The notes: a model not told the origin generated them from the letters alone. Shown: positions 8,696 through 18,028, numbered from the stretch's first letter. The stretch is 49,657 bases of DNA from Pseudomonadota bacterium (GCA_023433775.1 JAEYTY010000051.1:1-49657); one strand, 5' to 3'. Made by a program: numbers and translations.

Positions 8696-10034
8696 AAACG
8701 CGCTCGCTACCCAACGCCAGTGCCACCACGCCTTCGGGCATCGCCTCGCTCACGTCGTCATGCAAATTCCAAAGGTCGTATACGATACCCGGGCGTCTCA
8801 TCCCGGCAGCAAGCGCGGCCAAATCCATCTGCTGGAAACTCGAATGATTGTTCATCACCATCACCAGATCAGCGTCGGCGAACGCGGCCTGGAGATCAGG
8901 AACGGCGTCAAAACCAAAAAACTCCCTGGTCAACCGCGGATCGACCACCGCATCGTAGCCGCGGAAGCTAGCTTTAGGAAACGCCGCCTGCAGCGCCCGG
9001 TAGATCGGCATGGCCATCGAGCCACGCAGGTCATCGGTCGGCGGCACACCCTTGAATGCCAAGCCTAGCAAACTAATCGTCGGCGCTGCAGCAAAGCCCG
9101 AAAGACGATCGGCCCAGAGGCGGGCGATCGAGGCGACATCAGCCGGTTGCTCTTCATTGGTGTGGCGACCGGCGAGCGTAATCGGCATTGATACGCCCCA
9201 CTGCTTTGCCGATTCGGCAAGGATGTGAGGATCCTTCTCGAGGCACGGGCCACCCACCGGGCCGGGTAGCGCCACGTTGGTGCGCGGATAGCCGAGCTTG
9301 CCAGCGCGGATGACCTCCCGCGCCGAAATCCCGGCCCGGCCGCAGAGTTTGGCGATCTCGTTCGCAAAGCCGAAGGTCAGGTCACGGTAGGTGTTGTCGA
9401 CGAGCTTCACCAGTTCGGCGGCTTCGAGAGAGGAGACAGCAACTGTGGTAGGCGTAATTTGGCCGAACAACTGCTGGCAGCGCCAGCGCGTATCTGCATC
9501 GTCGGCGCCGATTACCTGCGGCAACTCATGCAGTTCAATCAGCGCCCGCCCCTCAAGCGTACGCTCCGGGCAGAAGGCGAGCTGGTAGCGTTTACCCGAT
9601 TCATCGAGCAGTCTCTTGACCACGTTGCGGGCCGTTCCGAGCTTGACCGTTGAACGCAGGACAATTAGCGCTCCATCCGACATGTGGCTGATCACCTGCC
9701 GGGTCGCGTCTTCTGCCATGTCGAGCCGGGCATTGCCCTCCTTATCGAGCGGTGTGCCGACAGTGATGATGTAGACCGAAACCTTGAGTGAGGCGTCAAG
9801 GCCATTGGAGAAAGTGAACTGGCCGCGCGTCTTGACCCGCGCCAGCTTGTCCTTGAGGCGTGGCTCCCAGAAATGCGGTTCCCCGGACGCCAGTCCATCG
9901 AGAACCACGTCTCGTTTCTCGACGCCATGGACCTGAAACCCAGTATCGGCCAAGGCGACTGAAAGGGTGAGTCCTACGTAACCAAGCCCGATGACGCAAA
10001 TCGAGCGGTCGGCAAACGAACTGGGGAGTGACAC
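8694..10034 (-). CDS. Nucleotide-sugar 6-dehydrogenase (WecC/WbpA type)
   Basis: The 446-residue product belongs to the UDP-glucose/GDP-mannose dehydrogenase family. It oxidises C6 of a UDP-sugar to the uronic acid with two NAD+. It shows the NAD motif VIGLGYVGL (about 14-22), PERTLEGRALIELHELPQ as in UDP-HexNAc dehydrogenases, the catalytic-lysine segment KLVDNTYRD, the nucleophilic cysteine in GGPCLEKDP and the C-terminal NAD/UDP site GLAFKG. The PERT/EL pattern favours UDP-ManNAc or UDP-GlcNAc over UDP-Glc. The start is GTG 10034 with GAGG five bases upstream. A promoter candidate lies about 100 bp ahead, and the stop codon lies inside a perfect inverted repeat. Confidence 0.85.
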   Translation of the reverse strand: MSLPSSFADRSICVIGLGYVGLTLSVALADTGFQVHGVEKRDVVLDGLASGEPHFWEPRLKDKLARVKTRGQFTFSNGLDASLKVSVYIITVGTPLDKEGNARLDMAEDATRQVISHMSDGALIVLRSTVKLGTARNVVKRLLDESGKRYQLAFCPERTLEGRALIELHELPQVIGADDADTRWRCQQLFGQITPTTVAVSSLEAAELVKLVDNTYRDLTFGFANEIAKLCGRAGISAREVIRAGKLGYPRTNVALPGPVGGPCLEKDPHILAESAKQWGVSMPITLAGRHTNEEQPADVASIARLWADRLSGFAAAPTISLLGLAFKGVPPTDDLRGSMAMPIYRALQAAFPKASFRGYDAVVDPRLTREFFGFDAVPDLQAAFADADLVMVMNNHSSFQQMDLAALAAGMRRPGIVYDLWNLHDDVSEAMPEGVVALALGSERV

Positions 10035-10136
10035 TGAAACCTCATAAACATCAGCGACTACGCCGCCGGCCCGTGAGAACGCCCTTAGATCTAACTTGAG
10101 GGCAATATTGTGTGAATTCTGAAACGGCGCACATCG

Positions 10137-10163
10137 ATTATACCGCGACGACTAAGAATGCAA
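10137..10163 (-). promoter_or_regulatory. Candidate sigma-70-type promoter for the dehydrogenase gene
   Basis: Read on the minus strand, TTGCAT (10163-10158) and a perfect TATAAT (10142-10137) are separated by 15 bp. This would leave a leader of about 95 nt before GTG 10034. The spacer is shorter than the 17-bp optimum, so the -10 element is the stronger half of the evidence. Confidence 0.35.
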
Positions 10164-10554
10164 TCGTTCGGAAGCGGAACGCCGCGCAGCTCACGATGGC
10201 AGCTACCAGAGCCGGCCATCATTTATCGCCGTGTCACACAGCCGGTTGCTCCTCCCGCTCCGCCCAGGGTCCGTAGGTTTGCCCAAACAATGCGATTCTA
10301 TCTTCGGTCATTGGGCGCATGTCAGTACAAAACGACCCATCCAAAGCGTGAATCACATCCGCGAGGATTTGTGAGTCCCCACAAACCCTAGTCAGGTGAG
10401 CTGTTGGGTATCCATGGAAGCGAACCTGAGACCGACGTCGCGGCGTGCAGGGCAAGACCACGAACCGCCTTAACCACTGCAACGCCCATTTCCGTACCAA
10501 CATAGCAGTCTAGAGCTTGATCTCCCGGCTGAATTTGCGACTCTCCAGTCCCAT
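10164..10554 (-). pseudogene. Non-coding stretch with a possible decayed coding remnant
   Basis: No intact gene is visible between the polymerase and the dehydrogenase promoter. Two minus-strand frames read in succession look protein-like: one with TEMGVAVVKAVRGLALHAA (about 10540-10400), and a shifted one with GYPTAHLTR and FGQTYGPWAE (about 10430-10240). The first fragment is vaguely like the C-terminus of a Gfo/Idh oxidoreductase. This could be a frameshifted relic, or chance in GC-rich DNA; I cannot assign a family. Confidence 0.25.
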
Positions 10555-11973
10555 TCACCTTATTGGTGTCTCCGGATCGGCAGCGCAACTCGCATGGTCA
10601 GCTATGTCCAAAGCCGCCTGTCCTCTATTCTCGTCAAATAACTTCCAACCACTCATTAAAACAAACATCATCAATATGTAGGGATACATATAGAAATCAA
10701 CATGATTATAGATGCTTCCGCGAAGATGCGAAATCATGCCGACAACTATCATTACCACCGCGAACCAAGCGCCGACAGAATTAGTTCGTTGTGCATAGCC
10801 GTAAAGCCAGCCATGCAGATAAAAAAACAGGAAAACAAGCGGGACGCCCAATACAAAGCCGAAATTAAGATAGAGGTCGGTCTCTACAGGCCATTGTTCT
10901 GTGGCCTTCATTCCCCATCTCTCCGGGTAATAAGCGTCTGTCAACAAATGATTCATGTCGAAATAAGTATTAGCGTCAGTCAGGCCAAACATCATGCCGA
11001 TCTTGTTGAACGGTAAGAAAAAGGTCATAAGAAAATCTGGAGAAAAGTCTCTAAGAGAAATAGCAAGGTTTTGAAGCGCCGTAAAGTAGTTGGCCGTCGA
11101 CAGTATCATGCCCACGGAACTCAAAATATTTTGGTGCCGCATGTACATGCCGCCCAAAAAGACGACGATGCCACCAAGCAGTAGGGCCGCCAGCTTCCAA
11201 CTCCAAAACCGTGACGATACCAGCCACGGCATGACTGCGATCAGAAATAGCAGCCCGATTTGCAGCTTGCTACCATGCACCGGTGACGTCACGACCACCC
11301 AGATCAAAAAGCAAAGTAACAGTGAGACTTTGCGCCCACGATACGCGATGTAGGCAGTGGCAGCCGCCAAAGCAAGTGAGGAAAAGTGGCTTACGACCAC
11401 AAATGCGCCCGTGCCGCCCCGATTGAGAAACGCATCGCCAGGATTGTCGAGCCAGACCTGGAAGCCGCCGCTGCGTATAACGATAGTTAGGATTGCCGCA
11501 GTGGCGATGACGTATAGGGTGGCAATAAGCATTGAAAGATTTGCTGGACTTATATCCGGCAATTCAATTGGTTTGCGCTGCGAGGCCAGCCCGATGCTCT
11601 CGCCAACAACCAGCGCCAGTGCCGCGGTGCTAAAAACCGTATATGCCATCGCGAAGGCTATGCGATATTCCACATACTCGAGCATGCCAATATATAAGCT
11701 GGCGACGGTCGGGGCGAAGATGAACCAAGCACCGTAATAAATATAGAGTACCGTTAGGGGCGAAAGCACCTTATGCGGTTGATGCACCAAGAAGGTGAGC
11801 ACGAACAGCGTCACGAACAATGGGAAGACCGGCTGTTCAAAGATCAACGTCAAATAGACAAGACAATTGCCTGCACCCCACAGCGCCAACTGCACGTTGG
11901 GGCGAAGCACCGCCTGCCGCCAGACCTTGCCAGCAGTACCAACCAAGCCTCCAATCAGCTGCACTTGCGTCAT
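10555..11973 (-). CDS. wzy: O-antigen polymerase-like membrane protein (Wzy candidate)
   Basis: This 472-residue polytopic protein has about eleven hydrophobic segments and a long loop in its second half (about residues 300-370). That topology is characteristic of Wzy-type polymerases, which join lipid-linked repeat units in the periplasm. Wzy proteins share little sequence, so the call rests on topology and on position after a seven-gene sugar pathway ending in a glycosyltransferase. The coding DNA is noticeably more AT-rich than its neighbours, which is common for wzy genes and suggests transfer. It lies on the same strand as wbuB and 73 bp behind it. A lipid-linked WaaL-like ligase is the main alternative. 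Confidence 0.65.
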   Translation of the reverse strand: MTQVQLIGGLVGTAGKVWRQAVLRPNVQLALWGAGNCLVYLTLIFEQPVFPLFVTLFVLTFLVHQPHKVLSPLTVLYIYYGAWFIFAPTVASLYIGMLEYVEYRIAFAMAYTVFSTAALALVVGESIGLASQRKPIELPDISPANLSMLIATLYVIATAAILTIVIRSGGFQVWLDNPGDAFLNRGGTGAFVVVSHFSSLALAAATAYIAYRGRKVSLLLCFLIWVVVTSPVHGSKLQIGLLFLIAVMPWLVSSRFWSWKLAALLLGGIVVFLGGMYMRHQNILSSVGMILSTANYFTALQNLAISLRDFSPDFLMTFFLPFNKIGMMFGLTDANTYFDMNHLLTDAYYPERWGMKATEQWPVETDLYLNFGFVLGVPLVFLFFYLHGWLYGYAQRTNSVGAWFAVVMIVVGMISHLRGSIYNHVDFYMYPYILMMFVLMSGWKLFDENRGQAALDIADHASCAADPETPIR

Positions 11974-12046
11974 AAGTGGTCTCCTGTTCTGCGGCAGGTG
12001 AATTAAGGCTTGAGCAACACCGCTAGATGTCTCTGCAATTCAAAAA

Positions 12047-13285
12047 CTACCGCCTGGTACTTTGCTTGCCAATAAGGTCGTACAAAAGACCCTCCATACG
12101 GCTTATCAGACCATCTCGATCAAAATTGATCTTGCTGTAAGCTAAGCCCGCTTCTCCCATACGCTGGCGTTCGACCACGCTGATCGACAGCAAATGTCGG
12201 ATGGCGGCGGCAAGCCCATGGGCATCTCCCGCCTTCACAGTAACCCCGGCAGCTGCTTCATCGACCACAGTGGCTCCCTCCCCACTGAGCATGGCGAGTA
12301 TAGGTCTTCCGGCCATCAGGTAGGACTGGACCTTGCCGGGGATGGTCAGCGCAAAAACCGGCTCATCGCGCAAGCAAACTAAAAGTGCGTCGGCATGAGC
12401 CATGAATGAGGGCATTCTTTCGAGTGGGAAACGGCCTAGCATTAGGAATTCGTCAGTAAGGTCAAGTCGTTCTACCTCGGAACGCAGCCAGTCAGATCGG
12501 CGCCCGTCCCCGACAATGACCCAGCGGACCGGCGCATTGCGCAGCAGCACGGCCGTCGTCAGTACGTGTTCGAAGCCCTGCGCTTCGCCCACATTGCCGG
12601 TGAAGACCACAGTGAAAAGATCGGGCCGACTTGCGATTTCGGCAGCTGGCTGCACGGTGTCGACGGGCTCGGCGGGTTCGGCCCACGAGGGAAAATAGAC
12701 GATCTTGTCGTAGTCCTGCTTCTGCACTTGGCCCTGGATCGTGCCAATGAAGCTCCGCGACTGCGCCAAGATCGCGTCGCAATGCCGGTAGATGATCCGG
12801 ACCATGACATCGACGGCCCCTAGCACGAGCGGTGAGCGAACCGCACCCACTGCCTGCAGGGTCAGCGGCCAGAGATCGAGCACCCACAGGGCCATGGGGG
12901 CCCGCTTGATCCACTTCAGGACGATGGCAGGAATGCCAATGGTGATCGGCGAAGGTTCAAAGGCGAACACGACATCGAAGGGACGGCCACGCAGCTTGAA
13001 CGCACCGATGAGCGAAGCGGACAAGGCGAATGTGAAGTAGTTCAGCATCAGCTGGATACCGCGACTGCCCCGCAGCACATGGGGCACGCGGATCACCTCG
13101 GCGCCGCCATATTGGCTGAAGGCCCCGGGGTGCTCGGCGTAGGCAGCATCGAGCTGGCCGCTCGGGTAGTTTGGCTGGCCCGTCAGCACAGTGACATTGT
13201 GGCCGCGCGCGATCAGCTCAACGACCAGGTCATTGATGCGGAAGCTCTCCGGCCAGAAATACTGCGAAACGACAAGGATCCGCAT
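12047..13285 (-). CDS. wbuB: GT4-type glycosyltransferase, L-fucosamine transferase-like (WbuB)
   Basis: The 412-residue product starts with the WbuB pattern MRILVVSQYFWPE, then has TGQPNYPSG (about residues 36-44) and FEPSPITIGIP, typical of GT-B glycosyltransferases of the WbuB/WbjE group. In E. coli and Pseudomonas O-antigen loci, WbuB follows the fnl genes and transfers L-FucNAc (or its amidino form). Here it follows fnlC with two bases between stop and start. ATG 13285 is preferred over an in-frame GTG at 13306 because the conserved N-terminus begins at it. C-terminal donor-binding segments GNVGEAQG and IVGDGRR are present. Linkage and acceptor are not predictable. Confidence 0.8.
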   Translation of the reverse strand: MRILVVSQYFWPESFRINDLVVELIARGHNVTVLTGQPNYPSGQLDAAYAEHPGAFSQYGGAEVIRVPHVLRGSRGIQLMLNYFTFALSASLIGAFKLRGRPFDVVFAFEPSPITIGIPAIVLKWIKRAPMALWVLDLWPLTLQAVGAVRSPLVLGAVDVMVRIIYRHCDAILAQSRSFIGTIQGQVQKQDYDKIVYFPSWAEPAEPVDTVQPAAEIASRPDLFTVVFTGNVGEAQGFEHVLTTAVLLRNAPVRWVIVGDGRRSDWLRSEVERLDLTDEFLMLGRFPLERMPSFMAHADALLVCLRDEPVFALTIPGKVQSYLMAGRPILAMLSGEGATVVDEAAAGVTVKAGDAHGLAAAIRHLLSISVVERQRMGEAGLAYSKINFDRDGLISRMEGLLYDLIGKQSTRR

Positions 13286-13287
13286 CC

Positions 13288-14424
13288 TCAGGGATCCTGT
13301 CGCCACACCGTGCGCATGACATAGTCGCGATAGCTGTGGATGATCCGGACAACCTTGTCCGAAACATTGGGCATCGAATAGTCCGCCACTGGCCGCAAGG
13401 TCCGTTCGGCCCCACGCTTCTGGCTGGCGAGGAGCGACAGGGCTTGCAACACGCGGTCCAAGTGGAGCCCGGTCAGTATGACCGAGGCCTCTTCCATGCC
13501 CTCGGGCCGTTCGTGGGCCTCGCGCAGGTTGATCGCCGGGAAGTTGAGGATCGATGATTCTTCGGTAATCGTCCCGCTGTCGGACAGCACCACCCGTGCA
13601 TGCATCTGCAGGTTCACATAGTCGAAAAAGCCCAACGGCTTGAGCAGTTGCACCTGGGGATGGAAGCTGACGCCGGCGGCCTCGATCCGCTTCTTGGTGC
13701 GCGGATGGGTCGAGACGATCACCGGTTGGTCGAACTGTTCGGCGACGCCGTTGAGCACCGCCACCAGCTTGGTGAAATTGACCTCGGAATCGACGTTTTC
13801 TTCCCGATGGGCACTGACCACGGTATAGGCGCCGGCGCTGAGGCCGACGCGCTGGCGTACGTCAGAGGCCTCGATCGACGCGCGATAGTGGTTGATGACC
13901 TCTAACATGGGCGAGCCGGTCTTGATCACCCGATCGGGCGGCAGGCCCTCGCGCAGCAGATATTCGCGCGCGATGTCGGAATAGGTCAGGTTGATATCGG
14001 CGGTATGGTCAACGATCCGCCGGTTGATCTCCTCAGGCACGCGCATGTCAAAGCAGCGATTGCCGGCCTCCATGTGGAAGATCGGCACCTTGCGGCGCTT
14101 GGCCGGAATGACCGCGAGGCAGCTATTGGTATCCCCCAGCACCAGCAGGGCCTCGGGCTTGTGCTGGGCCAGTACCGTATCAAAGCGGCCGATGATATTG
14201 CCGATGGTCTGCGCGGCGGTGTGCCCTGCCGCCTCGAGGAATACGTCAGGGCGTCTCACGCCGAGATCGTTGAAAAAGATCTCGTTGAGTTCGTAGTCGT
14301 AATTCTGTCCGGTATGGACCAGGATATGCTCGCAATGCTCGTCCAGCGCAGCCAGGACGCGGGAAAGCCGGATGATTTCCGGCCGCGTGCCGACAACGGT
14401 CATGACCTTGAGGCGCGTTGTCAT
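13288..14424 (-). CDS. fnlC: UDP-N-acetyl sugar 2-epimerase FnlC/WbjD-like
   Basis: A 378-residue non-hydrolysing NDP-sugar 2-epimerase. It opens with KVMTVVGTRPEIIRLS, then HTGQNYDYELN, LVLGDTNS and HMEAGNRC. These features match FnlC/WbjD/CapG, which epimerises UDP-2-acetamido-2,6-dideoxy-L-talose at C2 to UDP-L-FucNAc, rather than plain WecB. It overlaps fnlB by four bases (ATGA), and the fnlA-fnlB-fnlC order supports the assignment. It is the last of the three UDP-L-FucNAc enzymes. Confidence 0.87.
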   Translation of the reverse strand: MTTRLKVMTVVGTRPEIIRLSRVLAALDEHCEHILVHTGQNYDYELNEIFFNDLGVRRPDVFLEAAGHTAAQTIGNIIGRFDTVLAQHKPEALLVLGDTNSCLAVIPAKRRKVPIFHMEAGNRCFDMRVPEEINRRIVDHTADINLTYSDIAREYLLREGLPPDRVIKTGSPMLEVINHYRASIEASDVRQRVGLSAGAYTVVSAHREENVDSEVNFTKLVAVLNGVAEQFDQPVIVSTHPRTKKRIEAAGVSFHPQVQLLKPLGFFDYVNLQMHARVVLSDSGTITEESSILNFPAINLREAHERPEGMEEASVILTGLHLDRVLQALSLLASQKRGAERTLRPVADYSMPNVSDKVVRIIHSYRDYVMRTVWRQDP

Positions 14425-15536
14425 GCGGGCAGTACCTTTGCAGCTATCGTATCAGGCTTGTCGCGATCGAACACTTCGTTGGCCCAGAGCATCACCACCA
14501 TAGTGTCGTCGCCGATATTGGTAATGTCGTGCGACCAGCCCGGCACCGTCTCGACCACCCTCGGGGTGGCATCGGACGTTTCGAGCACGCAGGTCTCGTC
14601 GGTCAGGATATGGCGGAAGCCGAAGCGTGCCTTGCCTTTGACGACAAGGAACTTCTCGGTCTTGGAATGATGATAGTGCCCGCCCCTTGTAATGCCGGGA
14701 TGGGCTGTGAAGAAGGAGAACTGACCGGCATCGGGGGTGCGCAACATTTCGGCGAAGCTGCCGCGCGGATCGGTGTGGGCGACCAGGTCATAGGCAAAAT
14801 CGGCTGGATCCAGATAGCTCAGATAGGTGGCATGCAGCGCTCTCGGCAGCCCCAGGCCGACAGGGCCGGTCATCAGCGAAGCCCGGCTGCCCTTGAAAGC
14901 CTGCAACTGCTCGGCCAGCGCACCGAGCGTCGTGGAATAGACCGGTTCCACGGCAATAAGCTGCCCCGGCTGGTCGGTTTCGGCAAAGGCCAGCAGAGCC
15001 GATACCACGTCATCGACATAGACCAGCCGCAACGGCGCAGCCGGATCGCTGATGCTGATCGGTAAGCCCCGGGCGATATTGTGGCAGAAGGTGGCGACGA
15101 CCGAATTGTAGTTGGGTCGACACCATTTTCCGAAGACGTTGGGCAATCGCCATATCTGTACCGGCGCGCCGGAGGCGAGGCCGAACTGCTGCAGCGCCTC
15201 TTCTGCCGCGCGCTTGCTGCGGCCATAGGGATTGTTGGCCTCCGCCTGGATCGATGAGGCATAGACGGTTGGCAAGGCCCGGCCATCGGCGGCCAAGGCC
15301 TCGACCAGGCGCTGCGTCATGCCCAGATTGCCGGTTTCGAACTCGGCTTCGGTCTGGGGGCGGTTGACGCCGGCCAGATGGATCACCCGATCGACGCCGG
15401 CCAGCAGCACGGCAAGGCTTGCGGCGTCGGCATCATGCGGCAGGCCAACGGGCTCGTGGCCCGCTTCACTCAACCGGACGACAAGGTTCTTTCCGATGAA
15501 GCCATTGGCTCCGGTAACGCCGACCCTTGTCATCAA
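14421..15536 (-). CDS. fnlB: Bifunctional C3-epimerase/C4-reductase FnlB/WbjC/CapF
   Basis: The 371-residue product is a two-domain enzyme. Residues about 1-245 are an SDR domain with TGANGFIG at the N-terminus and YGRSK as the YxxxK pair. Residues about 255-371 are a cupin with HPGITRGGHYHHSKTEKF, whose histidines bind metal. This matches CapF/WbjC, which epimerises at C3 (cupin) and then reduces C4 (SDR, NADPH) to give UDP-2-acetamido-2,6-dideoxy-L-talose. Its length agrees with the family. It overlaps both neighbours by four bases, so fnlABC is one translational unit. Confidence 0.9.
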   Translation of the reverse strand: MMTRVGVTGANGFIGKNLVVRLSEAGHEPVGLPHDADAASLAVLLAGVDRVIHLAGVNRPQTEAEFETGNLGMTQRLVEALAADGRALPTVYASSIQAEANNPYGRSKRAAEEALQQFGLASGAPVQIWRLPNVFGKWCRPNYNSVVATFCHNIARGLPISISDPAAPLRLVYVDDVVSALLAFAETDQPGQLIAVEPVYSTTLGALAEQLQAFKGSRASLMTGPVGLGLPRALHATYLSYLDPADFAYDLVAHTDPRGSFAEMLRTPDAGQFSFFTAHPGITRGGHYHHSKTEKFLVVKGKARFGFRHILTDETCVLETSDATPRVVETVPGWSHDITNIGDDTMVVMLWANEVFDRDKPDTIAAKVLPA

Positions 15537-16567
15537 TCCTCCAGACTGGGCGCCCGACCGTCCATCAGGTCGCGCATGAAATCGAGCTTCAGCAGCAATT
15601 CGCCCATGCCCGCCACGTCGAGGCGCCTTGTATTGTGCGAGTTGTAATCCTCGGCTCGCGAGATCGTCGCCTCGCCTTCTTCGACATATTTGGCATAGTT
15701 GAGATCGCGCAGATCGGGCGGAACCCGGTAGTAATCGCCCATGTCGATGGCGTTGACCATTTCTTCCCGGCTCAGCAGCGTCTCATAGAGCTTCTCGCCA
15801 TGCCGCGTGCCGATCACGTCGATCACGTGATCCGGCACATTCAGTGCCAGGCGCATCGCCTCGGCCAGAACGCCGATCGTGGCCGCGGGTGCCTTCTGCA
15901 CGAAAATGTCGCCATTCTTGCCATTGGTGAAGGCAAACATCACCAGGTCCACAGCATCACCCAGCGTCATCATGAAGCGCGTCATGTTCGGATCGGTCAG
16001 CGTCAGCGGCTTGCCGTCCGCGATCTGCTGGGCAAACAGGGGAATGACCGAGCCACGCGACGCCATGACATTGCCGTAGCGCGTGCCGCAGATCACCGTC
16101 TGCGTGCCGCCCAGGTCACGGGACTTGGCGACCATGACCTTTTCCATCAGCGCCTTGGAAATGCCCATGGCATTGATCGGATAGACGGCCTTGTCGGTGG
16201 AGAGGCAAACCACGCGCCCGACCCGGTTCTGGATCGCGGCTTCCAGCACGTTTTCGGTGCCCATCACATTGGTCTTGACCGCTTCCATCGGATGGAACTC
16301 GCAGGATGGCACCTGCTTGAGGGCTGCGGCGTGGAAGATGTAGTCGACGCCGCGCGTCGCCGATAGCACGCTGGTATAGTCGCGCACGTCGCCGATGTAG
16401 AATTTGAGTTTGTCGCTGGCAAACTTCTTACGCTGGTCGTCCTGCTTTTTCTCGTCGCGGCTGAAGACGCGAATTTCCTTAATGCCGGTATCCAGCATCC
16501 GCCGCAGCACGGTGGTGCCGAACGAGCCTGTTCCGCCGGTAATGAGAAGCGTCTTTCCCTCGAACAT
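15533..16567 (-). CDS. fnlA: UDP-GlcNAc 4,6-dehydratase (5-epimerising) FnlA/WbjB/CapE
   Basis: The 344-residue SDR has TGGTGSFG (residues 10-17), FSRDEKKQDD, the CLSTDKAVYPINAMG region and FRYGN-type GTRYGNV. This is the pattern of CapE/WbjB inverting 4,6-dehydratases, where the usual catalytic tyrosine is replaced by Met in MGISK. It converts UDP-GlcNAc to a 4-keto-6-deoxy L-arabino sugar and starts the UDP-L-FucNAc branch. The related pseudaminic enzyme PseB is the alternative, but fnlB and fnlC immediately downstream settle it. It lies 63 bp after the HisF-like gene on the same strand. Confidence 0.9.
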   Translation of the reverse strand: MFEGKTLLITGGTGSFGTTVLRRMLDTGIKEIRVFSRDEKKQDDQRKKFASDKLKFYIGDVRDYTSVLSATRGVDYIFHAAALKQVPSCEFHPMEAVKTNVMGTENVLEAAIQNRVGRVVCLSTDKAVYPINAMGISKALMEKVMVAKSRDLGGTQTVICGTRYGNVMASRGSVIPLFAQQIADGKPLTLTDPNMTRFMMTLGDAVDLVMFAFTNGKNGDIFVQKAPAATIGVLAEAMRLALNVPDHVIDVIGTRHGEKLYETLLSREEMVNAIDMGDYYRVPPDLRDLNYAKYVEEGEATISRAEDYNSHNTRRLDVAGMGELLLKLDFMRDLMDGRAPSLED

Positions 16568-16630
16568 ACTGTCTTGGTTCCATGGTTTTGGACCGGCGCA
16601 AATTGCTGACCAGCTGGCAAATGCCCTTTC

Positions 16631-17410
16631 CTAGTGCGCCAGATGCTTGAGGATGATGTCATCCTTCTGGGCCGGATTGGGATAGTTGATCAATACGGCC
16701 CTATAAGTGCCTTTGAAGACAAAGAGGCTGCCAGCTGCGGCGCCGATGATGCCGCAGCGGCCGATCAGCGCGCCGATATCGTCGAGCGAGCCCGCGCCGC
16801 CCAGCATGGTGACGGGCAGATGCGTCGTCTGCCTTATGCGCTCGGCGAGGTCCAGGTCATAGCCGTGCATCATGCCATCGCGGTCGATGGAGTTGATGAC
16901 GATCTCCCCCGCGCCGCGCCGTTCGAACTCTGCCACCAGCGTCGCCAGACGGTCGCGGACCTTGTTTTTTCCATTATGGGTATAGACGTCAAAGTCGGTG
17001 CCGAACATCGGCTTTTTCACATCGAGCACGACGACGATGCTCTGGCTGCCAACCTCGTCGGCAATCTCGGAAACCAGTTCGGGGCGGGCGATGGCCGCAG
17101 CACTGATCGCCACCTTTTCTACGCCCAGCCCGACAATGCGCTTGGCCTGGGCTCGCGTGGTCACCCCGCCGCCATAGCAGAGCGGCATGCGGCACTCGAC
17201 GGCGAGGTGGCCGATCATGGTGAAGTCGGGTTCGCGCTGCTGGGCGGTGGCGTCGATATCGAGCACGACCAGTTCATCGGCTTCCTTCTCGTTGAAGATC
17301 TTCACCGCATTGATCGGATCACCCACATATTTGGGATCCTTGAAGCGCTGGGTCTTGACCAGGCCACCATCGCTCACGAGTAGGCAGGGGGTAATGCGGG
17401 GGCGTAGCAC
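16631..17410 (-). CDS. wbuZ: AglZ/HisF2-type acetamidino modification protein (WbuZ)
   Basis: This 259-residue TIM-barrel protein resembles HisF but is not the histidine enzyme. At the position of HisF catalytic Asp11 (CLDV in HisF) it reads CLLV, with Leu11. The second HisF Asp is present in VVLDVKK. The LVKTQRFKDPKYVGDP stretch is typical of the HisF2/WbuZ branch. With the HisH-like partner it should carry ammonia to WbuX for conversion of an N-acetyl group to acetamidino on a sugar. It starts three bases after the HisH-like stop. The wbuX-wbuY-wbuZ order and adjacency to fnlABC point to L-FucNAc as substrate. Confidence 0.85.
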   Translation of the reverse strand: MLRPRITPCLLVSDGGLVKTQRFKDPKYVGDPINAVKIFNEKEADELVVLDIDATAQQREPDFTMIGHLAVECRMPLCYGGGVTTRAQAKRIVGLGVEKVAISAAAIARPELVSEIADEVGSQSIVVVLDVKKPMFGTDFDVYTHNGKNKVRDRLATLVAEFERRGAGEIVINSIDRDGMMHGYDLDLAERIRQTTHLPVTMLGGAGSLDDIGALIGRCGIIGAAAGSLFVFKGTYRAVLINYPNPAQKDDIILKHLAH

Positions 17411-17413
17411 GGT

Positions 17414-18028
17414 TCAGAGCTCGGCGAAGTTCTTGAGAAGCCGTGCTCCCCAGTGGTGACTTTTTTCGGGGTGGCACTGCACGCCAAAGATATTGCCGGA
17501 ATGCACCAGGCAAGGGAAGTCGGCGCCGTAATTGGCAACGGCCATCACAGCAGACGGCTCGGCGGCATCGAAGTAGAAGGAATGCAGAAAATAGAACCGC
17601 GCGTCGGTCTCGAGCCCGGCGACGAGGCGATGCGGCTGGACCGGCGTGACGTCATTCCAGCCCATATGCGGCAATGGCTTGTCATTGCCGACTGGCAGAC
17701 CGCGCAGCGCCTTGACCCGGCCCTTGATCCAGCCCAGGCCGTCGCGCTTCCCCTCTTCGCTGCTTTCAGCCAGGATCTGCATGCCCACGCAAATGCCGAT
17801 GACCGGCACCTTGCGGTCAAGCACAGCCGTATCGAGCTCGCCGCGCATGCCGGAGGCTTCCAGCAATTCCATGGCGTGGTCGAAATGTCCGACACCGGGC
17901 AGGATGATCTTGCTGGCGCCGGCCAGCTCGCCGGCCGTGCGGGCAGTGCGGGTCTCGATGTTGATCTGCTTGTAGAGGTTGGAAAAGGCACTGATATTGC
18001 CCAGTCCATAGTCGACGATGGCGATCAC
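17414..18028 (-). CDS. wbuY: HisH-like glutamine amidotransferase (WbuY)
   Basis: A 204-residue class I glutamine amidotransferase. It has the nucleophilic cysteine in GICVGMQIL, an oxyanion-loop LPGVGHFDHAM near residue 50, and a His/Glu pair in VQCHPEKS close to the C-terminus. It would hydrolyse glutamine and pass ammonia to the WbuZ/WbuX pair. The gene overlaps wbuX by four bases and is three bases from wbuZ, so the three products are probably made in equal amounts. No other his gene occurs in the window, which argues against a role in histidine synthesis. Confidence 0.87.
   Translation of the reverse strand: MIAIVDYGLGNISAFSNLYKQINIETRTARTAGELAGASKIILPGVGHFDHAMELLEASGMRGELDTAVLDRKVPVIGICVGMQILAESSEEGKRDGLGWIKGRVKALRGLPVGNDKPLPHMGWNDVTPVQPHRLVAGLETDARFYFLHSFYFDAAEPSAVMAVANYGADFPCLVHSGNIFGVQCHPEKSHHWGARLLKNFAEL

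Noticed and set aside
16631..18028. hisH-hisF pair as part of histidine biosynthesis
   Set aside because: The HisF-like protein lacks the catalytic Asp11, no other his genes are near, and the pair is coupled to the N-acetyl sugar amidotransferase wbuX.
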